Of a DNA stretch of 38,917 bases, positions 7,694 through 16,026 are shown in pieces; position 1 is the stretch's first letter, and each line of letters starts with the position of its first letter. The stretch comes from Paenibacillus terrae (GTDB taxonomy: Bacteria; Bacillota; Bacilli; Paenibacillales; Paenibacillaceae). Position numbers and translations under genes: made by a program. The stretch spans positions 1 to 38,917 of the forward strand of contig NZ_JTHP01000060.1 of the NCBI RefSeq assembly GCF_000943545.1, in the 5' to 3' direction. A model generated the notes under the pieces. It was not told where the DNA came from. It saw nothing but the letters and a program-made list of their open reading frames with translations, and did not search any database.

Positions 7694-9472
7694 TTAAGCT
7701 TTAGGAGCAACTGGCTTCGGAGCAAGACGGATATGAAGCTGCTCCAATTGACCTTGATCCACTTCGGACGGTGCGTCCATCAGCAAATCTGTTGCATTGG
7801 CTGTTTTCGGGAATGCAATGGTTTCGCGCAGGTTTGTACGACCCGCAAGCAACATCACAAGACGGTCAAAACCGAAGGCAATACCACCATGTGGAGGCGT
7901 ACCATATTCGAACGCATCCAACAGATAGCCGAATTTTTCATTAGCTACTTCCGGCGACAGGCCAAGAGCATTGAACATTTTCTCCTGTACATCACGTTTG
8001 TAAATCCGCATCGAACCGCCGCCCACTTCGTAGCCGTTCAGTACGATGTCATAGGCCTGAGCACGAACTTGACCTGGGTCTGTGTCCAAGACGGCAAGGT
8101 CTTCGTCCTTCGGACGAGTGAACGGATGGTGTTCTGCTACATAACGTTTTTGTTCTTCATCATAGCCAAGCAGCGGGAAGTCTACAACCCATGCAAATTT
8201 GTATACGTTGTCGTCGATCAGACCCAGTTGACGGCCAATTTTCAGACGAAGCGCGCCCAATACATCAGCGACTACTTTTTTATTATCCGCAGAGAAGAGC
8301 AGCAAGTCGCCTTCTTCGGCTCCCGTACGCTCTCGCAGAGCTTCGATTTCTTCTGGTGTAAAGAATTTAACGATAGGCCCCTTGAATTCGCCTTCTTTCA
8401 CTTGAATCCAAGCCAGACCTTTGGCACCGTAACGTGCAGCATAAGGACCCAGATCGTCAATATCCTTGCGGCTCCATGTGCCACAGCCCTTAGCATTGAG
8501 GACTTTAACCTCGCCGCCCTTTTCGATTACAGAAGCAAATACTTTCACACCGCTGCTTGCCACGATATCATTGACATGAATCAACTCAAGGCCAAAACGC
8601 AGATCCGGCTTGTCAGAGCCGTACTTGTCCATTGCATCGGCATGTGTAATCCGTTGGAACGGAGTTTCCAGTTCAACACCAACCGTCTCTCTGAACAGCT
8701 TCACCATCAGTTGCTCCATCATGGGCAGCAAGTCATCCTGTTGCATGAAAGAGGTCTCAATGTCGACCTGTGTAAATTCAGGCTGGCGGTCGGCACGCAA
8801 GTCTTCATCGCGGAAGCAACGTGCAATTTGGTAGTAGCGTTCTACGCCACCCACCATCAGCAATTGCTTGTAAAGTTGTGGCGATTGCGGCAATGCAAAA
8901 AACTCACCCTCATGCACACGGCTTGGCACCAAATAGTCGCGTGCACCCTCCGGCGAACTTTTCGTCAAAATTGGCGTTTCTACCTCGATGAAATCTTCAC
9001 CGTCCAGGAAGTCACGGAATACTTTTGCTGCTTTGGAACGCAGTTTCAACGTCTGGTGCATTTCCGGACGACGCAGGTCCAGATAACGGTATTTCAAACG
9101 CAGCGACTCGTCCACTTCGACGCCATCCTCAATAAAGAATGGAGGTGTTTTGGCAGCATTCAGTACTTCAATTTCCGTAATACGTACTTCAATTTCACCT
9201 GTAGGCAGGTTCGCGTTAATGGTTTCGGCATCACGCTTGACGACGGTACCCGTAACCTCCAGTACATATTCACTACGAACACGGTCCGCGATTTGCAGCG
9301 CGTCACCCGAATATGCCGGGTTAAACACGATTTGTACAATCCCGCTGCGGTCACGCAGGTCGATAAAAAGTACGCCTCCCAGGTCACGACGGGTTTGTAC
9401 CCAACCGTTCAATGTAACTGTTTCTCCGATATGCGCATGGGTTAATGCGCCGCATTGATGACTCCTTTTCAT
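7694..9472 (-). CDS. aspS: Aspartyl-tRNA synthetase
   Basis: A class II synthetase that charges tRNA-Asp. The 592 residues match the long bacterial type: an N-terminal OB-fold anticodon-binding domain (about 1-105, including VQTRRDLGG and FIDLRDRSG), class II motif 2 with CFRDEDLRADRQPEF, the bacterial GAD insertion in the middle, and motif 3 GIAFGFDRL near the C-terminus. ATG at 9472 is preceded by AGGAG at about nine bases; an in-frame GTG three codons upstream is too close to that site. It lies downstream of hisS with a 153-bp spacer, under the same T-box leader. The cognate tRNA-Asp gene is in this window (38348-38424). Confidence 0.97.
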   Translation of the reverse strand: MKRSHQCGALTHAHIGETVTLNGWVQTRRDLGGVLFIDLRDRSGIVQIVFNPAYSGDALQIADRVRSEYVLEVTGTVVKRDAETINANLPTGEIEVRITEIEVLNAAKTPPFFIEDGVEVDESLRLKYRYLDLRRPEMHQTLKLRSKAAKVFRDFLDGEDFIEVETPILTKSSPEGARDYLVPSRVHEGEFFALPQSPQLYKQLLMVGGVERYYQIARCFRDEDLRADRQPEFTQVDIETSFMQQDDLLPMMEQLMVKLFRETVGVELETPFQRITHADAMDKYGSDKPDLRFGLELIHVNDIVASSGVKVFASVIEKGGEVKVLNAKGCGTWSRKDIDDLGPYAARYGAKGLAWIQVKEGEFKGPIVKFFTPEEIEALRERTGAEEGDLLLFSADNKKVVADVLGALRLKIGRQLGLIDDNVYKFAWVVDFPLLGYDEEQKRYVAEHHPFTRPKDEDLAVLDTDPGQVRAQAYDIVLNGYEVGGGSMRIYKRDVQEKMFNALGLSPEVANEKFGYLLDAFEYGTPPHGGIAFGFDRLVMLLAGRTNLRETIAFPKTANATDLLMDAPSEVDQGQLEQLHIRLAPKPVAPKA

Positions 9473-9625
9473 AATACACACTCCTGTTTATGTTTTAGTA
9501 GTTGATGCTATCTGACCAGCCGAAGGAAGTTCCACCCGACTGAATGTTACTCGGTTACTTCAATACATATTTGTTGTCTCTCGTGCTTACTGCATCACAG
9601 ATGATAATAAAAGATGGTCTGGGTC

Positions 9626-10870
9626 TTAACCCAGCTCTTCCACCAGTTGATCCAGCTTGACGGTACGCTGCTCGCCAGTTTCCATGTTTTTCAGTGCAAT
9701 TTCACCGCGAACCAGTTCATCCTCGCCCAAAATCGCAGTAAAGCGTGCTTTAAAACGATCTGCTGATTTCATCTGTGCCTTCATTTTGCGACCCAGATAA
9801 TCTCGCTCTGCGGAAAATCCGGCTTGACGAAGCTTGAACAGCTGTCTGGTCACTTCCGTTTCTGCCGCTTCACCCAATGCCACCATATAGACATCCAGCG
9901 GCTTGGCTTCGTTCAGTTCGACACCCTGATGCTCCAAAATTAACTGAATCCGCTCCAGTCCGATGCCGAAGCCTATACCCGGCTGATCCGGTCCGCCCAG
10001 ATCGCCAACCAATCCGTTGTAGCGTCCGCCTCCACCGATGGTGTCAATGGCTCCAATCCCTTCAGCTTTGAATTCGAACGCGGTCAACGTATAGTAATCC
10101 AGCCCCCGTACCAAACGCGGATTGACTGTATATTCCACACCCATGGCGTCCAAATTTTGCTTCACCTTCTCAAAGTGTGTGCGGGATTCTTCGTCCAAGC
10201 TATCCAAAATGGAAGGCGCACCGCCAAATTTGTCCTGGTCATCCTTGCTATCCAGCACTCGCAACGGATTACGCTCAATACGCGCTTGGCTCTCCTTGGT
10301 CAACGTATCCTTGATCGGCAACAGGAAATCCACCAGATGCTGACGGTAAGCTGCACGACTGGCTGCATTGCCGACTGAGTTAATCTCTACCTTTACCCCT
10401 TTCAAGCCCAGCTCACGGCAGAACTGATACCCGAAAGCGATAACCTCTGCGTCTAGTGCAGGATCTACCGCACCTAAAGCTTCAATACCGAATTGGTGGA
10501 ACTGGCGCTGACGTCCAGCCTGTGGACGCTCATAGCGGAACATTGGACCGATATAATACAGCTTCGTTACATCCGGCTCCCCGTACAGCTTGTTCTCCAC
10601 ATAGGAGCGAACCACGCCTGCTGTCCCTTCCGGACGTAAAGTCATACTACGTTTTCCTTTATCCTCAAAGGTGTACATTTCCTTTTCCACCACATCCGTT
10701 GTTTCACCCACACTCCGAACGAACAAATTCGTTTGCTCGAACATCGGTGTACGGATTTCACGATAATTAAAGCGGCGGCTAATCTCACGGGCTTTTTCCT
10801 CGACAAATTGCCATTTTTCTACACTGCCCGGCAGCAAATCCTGTGTTCCCGTCGGTTTTTGAAAGGCCAT
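9626..10870 (-). CDS. hisS: Histidyl-tRNA synthetase
   Basis: A class II synthetase that charges tRNA-His. The 414 residues have motif 2 with MFRYERPQAGRQRQFHQFG, the His-binding signature RGLDYYT, motif 3 region GGGGRYNGL and GIGFGIGLERI, then an anticodon-binding alpha/beta domain. The length is normal. ATG at 10870 has GGGGGG about nine bases upstream. It is the first gene after a complete T-box leader (see 10939-11308) and is followed by aspS. The leader specifier is GAC, not a histidine codon, so the gene appears to be controlled by aspartate-tRNA charging. Confidence 0.97.
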   Translation of the reverse strand: MAFQKPTGTQDLLPGSVEKWQFVEEKAREISRRFNYREIRTPMFEQTNLFVRSVGETTDVVEKEMYTFEDKGKRSMTLRPEGTAGVVRSYVENKLYGEPDVTKLYYIGPMFRYERPQAGRQRQFHQFGIEALGAVDPALDAEVIAFGYQFCRELGLKGVKVEINSVGNAASRAAYRQHLVDFLLPIKDTLTKESQARIERNPLRVLDSKDDQDKFGGAPSILDSLDEESRTHFEKVKQNLDAMGVEYTVNPRLVRGLDYYTLTAFEFKAEGIGAIDTIGGGGRYNGLVGDLGGPDQPGIGFGIGLERIQLILEHQGVELNEAKPLDVYMVALGEAAETEVTRQLFKLRQAGFSAERDYLGRKMKAQMKSADRFKARFTAILGEDELVRGEIALKNMETGEQRTVKLDQLVEELG

Positions 10871-10938
10871 TAACGTATCCCCCCGTCGTTGTATTTCTTA
10901 TTGTGCGCTTTCTTCTTGCTCCACTTTTCAATATAAAA

Positions 10939-10981
10939 CAAAAAATCCCTCGTCCTGTTAGCATTAACAGGGACGAGGGAT
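10939..10981 (-). terminator. T-box-controlled terminator of the hisS leader
   Basis: On the minus strand a 15-bp stem with one bulged base (10965-10980 with 10946-10960) around a 4-nt loop is followed by six U residues. It sits between the T-box core and the hisS start, as expected for a transcriptional attenuator. Confidence 0.93.
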
Positions 10982-10982
10982 T

Positions 10983-11308
10983 GTCGTTTACGAATCACCC
11001 GTGGTACCACCCACATTCCGGAGTTTGCCTGGACAACCAGCGTAAAAAACGCTCAGTGCCCGTCAGCATTGCGCTGACTCCGCTCATACGTATAACGCCC
11101 GTAACGCGCAGTACGGCTATTATGCAGGATCATCGGCTATTTGGTACAATTACCATGTACTCTAAGCGTATATTCCTCAATTGTTCGCCGTCTGTTCTCG
11201 GGGAAGTCATTCGTCCGCTCATCAAGGGAATTTTTACAGCCTGGAAATTCCTCTCTGCGCTTGTGGGTTCGGAGTACTTGGTCCCGTCATCAAATCATTT
11301 TTCATTAT
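10983..11308 (-). promoter_or_regulatory. T-box leader upstream of hisS-aspS, specifier GAC (Asp)
   Basis: The T-box core GGGUGGUACCAC is at 11012-11001 on the minus strand, followed by the terminator. Stem I aligns with the known glyQS T-box: base helix GGGA (11285-11282) with UCCC (11204-11201), loop side AAGUAC (11279-11274), upper helix UCCG (11273-11270) with CGGA (11217-11214), then CGAAU and the specifier GAC (11208-11206). The distal part carries AGAGAG and a GGCUGUAA-type loop. The UGGU bulge can pair with the 3' end GCCA of tRNA-Asp through a G-U wobble, but not with the C73 of tRNA-His. The specifier reading is by manual alignment; the element as a whole is certain. Confidence 0.93.
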
Positions 11309-11314
11309 TTTATG

Positions 11315-11343
11315 ATTTTAAAGAACCGCTTCGACAAAGTCAA
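11315..11343 (-). promoter_or_regulatory. SigA-type promoter of the hisS leader
   Basis: TTGACT (11343-11338), a 17-bp spacer, then TAAAAT (11320-11315) on the minus strand. It sits directly upstream of T-box stem I and downstream of the preceding terminator, which fixes the likely RNA start near 11308. Confidence 0.85.
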
Positions 11344-11378
11344 GACATTCCCTTCACAATAAGACAAATAAGTCCTAT

Positions 11379-11414
11379 AAAAAGAAAATAACCTGCGGAA
11401 ACGGTCCGCAGGTT
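11379..11414 (-). terminator. Rho-independent terminator after the gene at 11558-12016
   Basis: A perfect 10-bp stem (11405-11414 with 11390-11399) with a 5-nt loop, followed on the minus strand by ATTTTCTTTTT. It insulates the T-box transcription unit from the upstream pair of genes. Confidence 0.9.
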
Positions 11415-11557
11415 CAAAAGATATATCAAAAGGGGGTCATGCTGTTATTATAAACAACGAATATTAAGGAATGATGTTTCGAATGTTACAATTGTATTAC
11501 AGCCGTTTCTATAACAACTGAATTCCTCATTTTGTCGACAAACCTGTGGCGATTTTT

Positions 11558-12016
11558 TCAGCTTTGATCCAGCCGTGCTACATAACCACGATTTGAACGA
11601 AGCTTATAAATGACCTCATCGTAATCGGCATCATTCACCTTCGCTGACAATACATACCGCAACTCATCCTGATCACCGTTAATGTAGACGTCTGTCGCAT
11701 GAAGTAGGCCTGTGTCGTGATCCGTCGTTCCGCTGCGGTCTTCGTTCAAATCCCTGCGTGCAGTGCCACGGTCAGCCTCGCCATTCTCCGCCTCTAGAAT
11801 AATGTTCTCACCATAAGCCCCAGCGACAGGTATCGCCGCGCCAGCAGTGCCAGTGTTGTTATAGGGTAACATTGGGATTAATACCCGCGTGTCCCTGCCG
11901 AGCGCATCATCCAGCGCACCTATTTCCAAATGCTCCGTTCTATAGGCTTGCAGCGAAGCTCTGGCGCCCTCAGCTTCATCCTCAGTGCGAAAATAAGCCT
12001 GAATTTGCTTTGCCAT
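11558..12016 (-). CDS. Uncharacterised soluble protein, possibly stress-related
   Basis: I do not recognise a defined family. The 152 residues have no signal peptide or clear membrane segment. The N-terminus (MAKQIQAYFRTEDEAEGAR) and the C-terminal part (about 125-148) each look like a small alpha/beta unit that handles adjacent strands, loosely recalling YflT-type general stress proteins; the middle (60-105) is Gly/Ala/Asp-rich and probably flexible. An AGGAGG site lies a few bases upstream of the ATG. It follows the PfpI-family gene by 50 bases and is followed by a strong terminator, so the two form a short operon. A protective or stress role is inference from that neighbour only. Confidence 0.75.
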   Translation of the reverse strand: MAKQIQAYFRTEDEAEGARASLQAYRTEHLEIGALDDALGRDTRVLIPMLPYNNTGTAGAAIPVAGAYGENIILEAENGEADRGTARRDLNEDRSGTTDHDTGLLHATDVYINGDQDELRYVLSAKVNDADYDEVIYKLRSNRGYVARLDQS

Positions 12017-12066
12017 ATCAAATCCTCCTCAAAATGGGATAGTACAAGCATGAATTCCAGTGGAAT

Positions 12067-12573
12067 TTACAGTACCTTCAACAGCTCACGCACAAAAGCA
12101 GGCTCATCTTTAGGTGTACGAGACGTAATAAAGTTTCCGTCCACAACCGCCTCGCGATCCTCAAAATGCGCACCCGCATTAACCAAGTCATCCTTCAAAG
12201 GAGGATAAGCTGTAATCGTCCGTCCCTGTAATAAATCAGCGCTCGCCAAAATTTGCGGACCGTGGCAAATCGCGCCGATCGTTTTCTTTGCTTCATTAAT
12301 TTCAGTCACAAATTTTAGAACATACGCATCCAGACGCAGATTTTCCGGGGATGATCCGCCGGGAATAACGACAGCATCATAGTCACTTGACTCCACATCC
12401 GCAATGGCTTTTTCGATGGTGTAGCTTGCTTTTCCCTGCTTGCCGTTCACCTTTTCGCCTTGTTTTAGCCCGATAATATCCGCCTCATGTCCGGCTTTCT
12501 TTAATTCATCGTAGGGCACTTGCATTTCGGAATCCTCAAATTGGTCGGCCAACAAAAACGCAATTTTACTCAT
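12067..12573 (-). CDS. DJ-1/PfpI family protein (YfkM/YraA-like)
   Basis: A 168-residue member of the class I glutamine-amidotransferase-like PfpI group. It has the nucleophile elbow AICHGPQ with Cys103 and the adjacent His104, an acidic residue Glu13 in the usual supporting position, and VVIPGGSSPE near 68-77. Relatives in B. subtilis (YfkM, YraA) are stress-induced; members have been reported as proteases or protein/nucleotide deglycases, so the reaction remains open. AGGAG lies 12 bases before the ATG. Upstream there is a possible promoter near 12666-12690 with features of both SigA and SigB sites; neither fits well. It is first in a two-gene unit with 11558-12016. Confidence 0.92.
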   Translation of the reverse strand: MSKIAFLLADQFEDSEMQVPYDELKKAGHEADIIGLKQGEKVNGKQGKASYTIEKAIADVESSDYDAVVIPGGSSPENLRLDAYVLKFVTEINEAKKTIGAICHGPQILASADLLQGRTITAYPPLKDDLVNAGAHFEDREAVVDGNFITSRTPKDEPAFVRELLKVL

Positions 12574-12701
12574 AATCGTTCAGATCTCCTTTCCGGTTAT
12601 CCTCAAGATGAGTTGTAAGTTAAGTTTGTGACAAATTTTCATTTGTCTACCACGCTTTGTTATTACCCGCTTGATCTATTTTTATAACAATTCGAAACAG
12701 T

Positions 12702-12731
12702 GAAAAAGAAAAAGGAGCCTCTCGGCTCCTT
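12702..12731 (-). terminator. Rho-independent terminator after the small gene
   Basis: AAGGAGCC and GGCTCCTT (12712-12719 with 12724-12731) form a perfect 8-bp stem with a 4-nt loop, followed on the minus strand by TTTCTTTTTC. It starts two bases past the stop of the small ORF at 12734, supporting that ORF as the end of the relA-dtd transcript. Confidence 0.9.
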
Positions 12732-12733
12732 CC

Positions 12734-12895
12734 CTACCTGCGTGGCAAAGCGCCACGTCCCGGCTTGTCCATAGCTGCTGCAACATGCTGCAATAACGTA
12801 TCACTCTCACGAGTGAGGCTGGTTGCCTCCTGAATGCTACCGGGAAAAAAAAGTGCAGCAGTTCGATAACCGTCCATTTTCGGGGTTTGACGCAT
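12734..12895 (-). CDS. Probable small protein of 53 residues
   Basis: Not a recognised family. ATG at 12895 has AGGAGA about nine bases upstream; a longer reading from ATG at 12958 (74 residues) is possible, but its GGAGG is only three bases from the start. The product is basic, soluble, with a C-terminus ending in PGRGALPRR and a middle helix-like stretch (about 18-45). It begins about 100 bases after the dtd stop and ends immediately before a strong terminator, which is what a genuine last gene of an operon would do. No function is proposed. Confidence 0.6.
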   Translation of the reverse strand: MRQTPKMDGYRTAALFFPGSIQEATSLTRESDTLLQHVAAAMDKPGRGALPRR

Positions 12896-12996
12896 GGCTT
12901 CGTCTCTCCTGTCACCCTTAAAGCTATCCATCTGGCTAAACACCAGCGGAGATGACATTATCCTCCCCTTAAACGGTCATTTTATACTGCTCCACG

Positions 12997-13443
12997 TTAC
13001 GAACGTTCGCTATCCAGAATCAGCGTTACCGGACCCCAGTTGGTCAATGACACATCCATCATGGCCCCGAAAATTCCCGTCTCGACCTCCAAGCCTTTTG
13101 CTCTTAGCTGACTGTTGAAAAAATCATACAGCTTCTCTGCTTCCTCAGGCTTGGCCGCCCCCATGAAGTTCGGTCTTCTGCCCTTACGGCAGTCACCATA
13201 CAGCGTAAACTGAGAGACGGACAAAATAGCTCCGCCAACATCCAGCACACTGTCGTTCATTTTGCCTTCAGTATCCTCAAATATACGTAATCCCGCTGCT
13301 TTTTCCGCCAAATAAACGGCATCGGCCGCCGTATCTCCCTGACCAATACCAACCAGCAGCATCAATCCGGTTCCGATCTTGCCGACCACCTTTTGATTAA
13401 CCGCTACCTGAGCGTCTTTACAGCGTTGAATAATAATCTTCAT
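12997..13443 (-). CDS. dtd: D-aminoacyl-tRNA deacylase
   Basis: Removes D-amino acids (and glycine from tRNA-Ala) wrongly attached to tRNA. The 148 residues have the two family signatures that make the active site across the dimer: SQFTLYGD (77-84) and the Gly-cisPro motif GPVT (137-140). The length is typical. The frame is open further upstream, but ATG at 13443 starts the conserved strand MKIIIQR, with AAGGAG about 14 bases before it. It follows relA by 137 bases, the same order as in B. subtilis (relA-dtd). Confidence 0.95.
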   Translation of the reverse strand: MKIIIQRCKDAQVAVNQKVVGKIGTGLMLLVGIGQGDTAADAVYLAEKAAGLRIFEDTEGKMNDSVLDVGGAILSVSQFTLYGDCRKGRRPNFMGAAKPEEAEKLYDFFNSQLRAKGLEVETGIFGAMMDVSLTNWGPVTLILDSERS

Positions 13444-13580
13444 CGCCTGTCCGCTGTCTCCTTTAACCTTGCCCTTTAAAAGCCTCCTACAGGCACGCCA
13501 CGTCTCTTTTAGCAACATAACGTGTCTCTATACCAAAATGCGTTACAAAGGCTGTAAACCTATTTTCACACCCACAAGGG

Positions 13581-15758
13581 CTATTGCATAATCCGGTGAA
13601 CAGTGTACACATCTTTCACCCGTTTGATTCGCTCAACAACAGAGTGCAAATGATCCGTATTGCGGATGAGAATCGTAATGTGAATCATCGCCATTTTATT
13701 TTTGTCCGTACGGCCTGTAACGGCTGAGAAGCTGGTTTTATTTTCTGAAATAGCCTGAAGCACCTCGTTCAACAAGCCGTTACGATCATGTCCCGTAATC
13801 TCAATATCGACGCTGTAATTCACTTCTGCGGCTTCTTCCCACTCAACCTCGATCACACGCGCCTGATCTTCGCCCGTACCCGAAGGGATGTTAGGACAGT
13901 CCGTGCGGTGAACAGATACGCCGCGTCCACGTGTTACATAACCGATGATGTCGTCTCCCGGCACGGGATTACAACATCGTGCAAAACGTACAAGCAAATT
14001 GTCGACGCCTCTGACGCTGACACCATTGGTCGGTGTTTTTTTCCGTTCGCCCTGCGGCTTATATTCCTTGACCGCGGTCGTCAGCTCAATCAGCCGTGCC
14101 TCTTCTTGCTCTCGTCGCAGCTTCTCTGTCAAACGTGTACAGACCTGCGCTGCTGTAATTCCACCGAAGCCGATGGCAGACAGCATATCCTCGATATCGT
14201 TAAAAGAAAACTTTTGCGCAACTTCCTGAAGCTTGTCGTCGCTCATCCACACCGAAGGCTCTATATCGCGTTTTCTCAGCTCGCGTTCCAGATTCTCACG
14301 GCCTTTTTCGACATTCTCCTCACGCTTTTCCTTCTTGAACCACTGCTTGATCTTACTGCGCGCGTGAGAGGACTGAGCAATTTTGAGCCAGTCCTGACTA
14401 GGTCCATAAGAATGCTTGGACGTCATAATTTCGACGATATCGCCGGTTTTAAGCCGATAGTCCAGCGGCACAATTCTTCCGTTTACCTTGGAGCCAATTG
14501 TGCGGTTCCCGACTTCGGTATGGATCCGGAAAGCAAAGTCCAGCGGAACCGATCCGGCTGGCAGCTCAATAACCTCTCCTTTTGGCGTAAATACAAAAAC
14601 AAGGTCGGAGAAAAAGTCCATTTTGAGCGATTCCACAAATTCCGACGCGTCCTTCGCCTCATTTTGCAACTCCAGAATTTCGCGAAAAAAGGTGATTTTA
14701 TCCTCAAAATTGGTGTTATTCGAACCATTTCCTTCTTTGTAGGCCCAGTGAGCCGCGATCCCGAACTCAGCAGTACGGTGCATATCCACCGTGCGAATCT
14801 GTACCTCGGTTGGTTCGCCATTCGGACCTACTACTGTCGTATGAAGGGACTGATACATGTTGGCCTTAGGCATGGCGATATAATCTTTAAACCGCCCCGG
14901 CATCGGCTTCCACAATGTATGGATAATGCCCAGTGTGGCATAGCAGTCCTTAATGTTATCCACAATGATCCGAATCGCCAGCAAATCATATATTTCATTG
15001 AATTGCTTGTTTTTCGTCGTCATTTTTTTAAACACACTGTAAATATGCTTGGGACGCCCGGATAGATCGGCCTGAATGCCCATCTCTTCCAGCTTCTCAG
15101 CGATGCGTTCTATAACGTTATCAATAAACTGCTCCCGCTCTGCCCGCTTCTTATGCATCAAATTGGCGATGCGATAATATTGCTGAGGATTCAGATAGCG
15201 CAAAGCAATATCTTCCATTTCCCATTTAATCGCTGAAATACCCAGTCGGTTCGCAACCGGACAGAAAATTTCCAACGTTTCATAAGCGATCCGGCGCTGG
15301 CTTTCCTCGGACTGGTATTTCAAAGTGCGCATGTTATGCAGACGATCCGCCAACTTGATGACAATGACGCGAATGTCCTGTGCCATGGCAATAAACATTT
15401 TTCGATAATTTTCGTTCTGTTGTTCTTCCTTGGAACGGAACTGGATACGCTCCAGCTTCGTCAGACCATCGACAAGCATCGCACATGTATCGCCAAAATG
15501 CTCGCGAATCTGCGCCAAAGACACCGTCGTATCCTCCACAACGTCATGTAAAAGAGCGGCGATAATGGAGATGGTATCCATCTGCATATTAACGACGATA
15601 TCAGCAACCGCAAGCGGATGCAGAATATAAGGTTCACCGGACTTGCGAGTCTGGCCTGAATGGGCCTGCTCGGCAAAATCGTAGGCTTCCCTGATGCGGA
15701 TAAGATCTGCTTCTCTGGTATAGGCCCCAGCCTTTTTAAGTAATTGCTCTATCCCCAT
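13581..15758 (-). CDS. relA: Bifunctional (p)ppGpp synthetase/hydrolase (Rel)
   Basis: Makes and degrades the stringent-response alarmones. The 725 residues contain an N-terminal HD hydrolase domain with His33, HD at 71-72 and ADRLHN (137-142), then a synthetase domain with YSVFKKM and RFKDYIA. The RFKD motif is the form found in enzymes with both activities, unlike the EFDD form of RelA-only synthetases. A TGS domain (VFVFTPKGEVIELP), a zinc-finger-like region with ARCCNPVPGD and a C-terminal ACT domain follow. The ribosome binding site (AAAGGA) lies about 16 bases before ATG 15758, longer than ideal. A good SigA promoter is upstream (15846-15874). Unlike in B. subtilis, apt is not directly upstream. 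Confidence 0.97.
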   Translation of the reverse strand: MGIEQLLKKAGAYTREADLIRIREAYDFAEQAHSGQTRKSGEPYILHPLAVADIVVNMQMDTISIIAALLHDVVEDTTVSLAQIREHFGDTCAMLVDGLTKLERIQFRSKEEQQNENYRKMFIAMAQDIRVIVIKLADRLHNMRTLKYQSEESQRRIAYETLEIFCPVANRLGISAIKWEMEDIALRYLNPQQYYRIANLMHKKRAEREQFIDNVIERIAEKLEEMGIQADLSGRPKHIYSVFKKMTTKNKQFNEIYDLLAIRIIVDNIKDCYATLGIIHTLWKPMPGRFKDYIAMPKANMYQSLHTTVVGPNGEPTEVQIRTVDMHRTAEFGIAAHWAYKEGNGSNNTNFEDKITFFREILELQNEAKDASEFVESLKMDFFSDLVFVFTPKGEVIELPAGSVPLDFAFRIHTEVGNRTIGSKVNGRIVPLDYRLKTGDIVEIMTSKHSYGPSQDWLKIAQSSHARSKIKQWFKKEKREENVEKGRENLERELRKRDIEPSVWMSDDKLQEVAQKFSFNDIEDMLSAIGFGGITAAQVCTRLTEKLRREQEEARLIELTTAVKEYKPQGERKKTPTNGVSVRGVDNLLVRFARCCNPVPGDDIIGYVTRGRGVSVHRTDCPNIPSGTGEDQARVIEVEWEEAAEVNYSVDIEITGHDRNGLLNEVLQAISENKTSFSAVTGRTDKNKMAMIHITILIRNTDHLHSVVERIKRVKDVYTVHRIMQ

Positions 15759-15791
15759 TCTGCTCTATTCCGTGTCCTTTCTATGCAAAAT

Positions 15792-15823
15792 GGAACCCGC
15801 CGATCATGTCGCGCAAAGGTTCC
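15792..15823 (-). other. Hairpin in the relA leader
   Basis: GGAACC (15792-15797) and GGTTCC (15818-15823) can pair in the untranslated leader of relA. The tail is only ATTTTG, so it is a poor terminator; it might influence translation or RNA stability. Confidence 0.35.
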
Positions 15824-15845
15824 CTTTTAAAAGTGATTTCCTATA

Positions 15846-15874
15846 ATTATGACGGTTACCACGTCACACGTCAA
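15846..15874 (-). promoter_or_regulatory. SigA-type promoter of relA
   Basis: TTGACG (15874-15869), a 17-bp spacer, CATAAT (15851-15846) on the minus strand, each one base from consensus. The direct repeat ACGTCA-C-ACGTCA (15861-15873, plus strand) overlaps the -35 box and could be an operator. Confidence 0.75.
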
Positions 15875-16026
15875 CTATTACAGGTTTGGCATTGTCGTGT
15901 CATTCCGACACATATAGGTCAATGAAATCAGGATTGTTGGCGAAATGAAACGAATTATATTGAAAAAAATACGAAAAGTAATTAATGTATATAAGAATAA
16001 TTGAAAGAACTAAGGAGTGAACTGCG

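Noticed and set aside
7685..9445. A 586-codon open frame antisense to aspS
   Set aside because: It lies wholly opposite a certain aspS gene, has low-complexity, Cys/Phe/His/Gln-rich composition and no ribosome site; it is a by-product of aspS codon usage.
10843..11391. A 182-codon plus-strand open frame upstream of hisS
   Set aside because: It is antisense to the hisS start, T-box leader and terminator, which explain the region fully.
12660..12695. SigB-type promoter upstream of the PfpI gene (GTTATA then GGGTAA)
   Set aside because: Only a partial match, and SigB is, as far as I recall, generally lacking in Paenibacillus; an equally weak SigA reading overlaps it.
13788..15065. A 425-codon open frame antisense to relA
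   Set aside because: Mirror of the relA codons with no family resemblance and no ribosome binding site.
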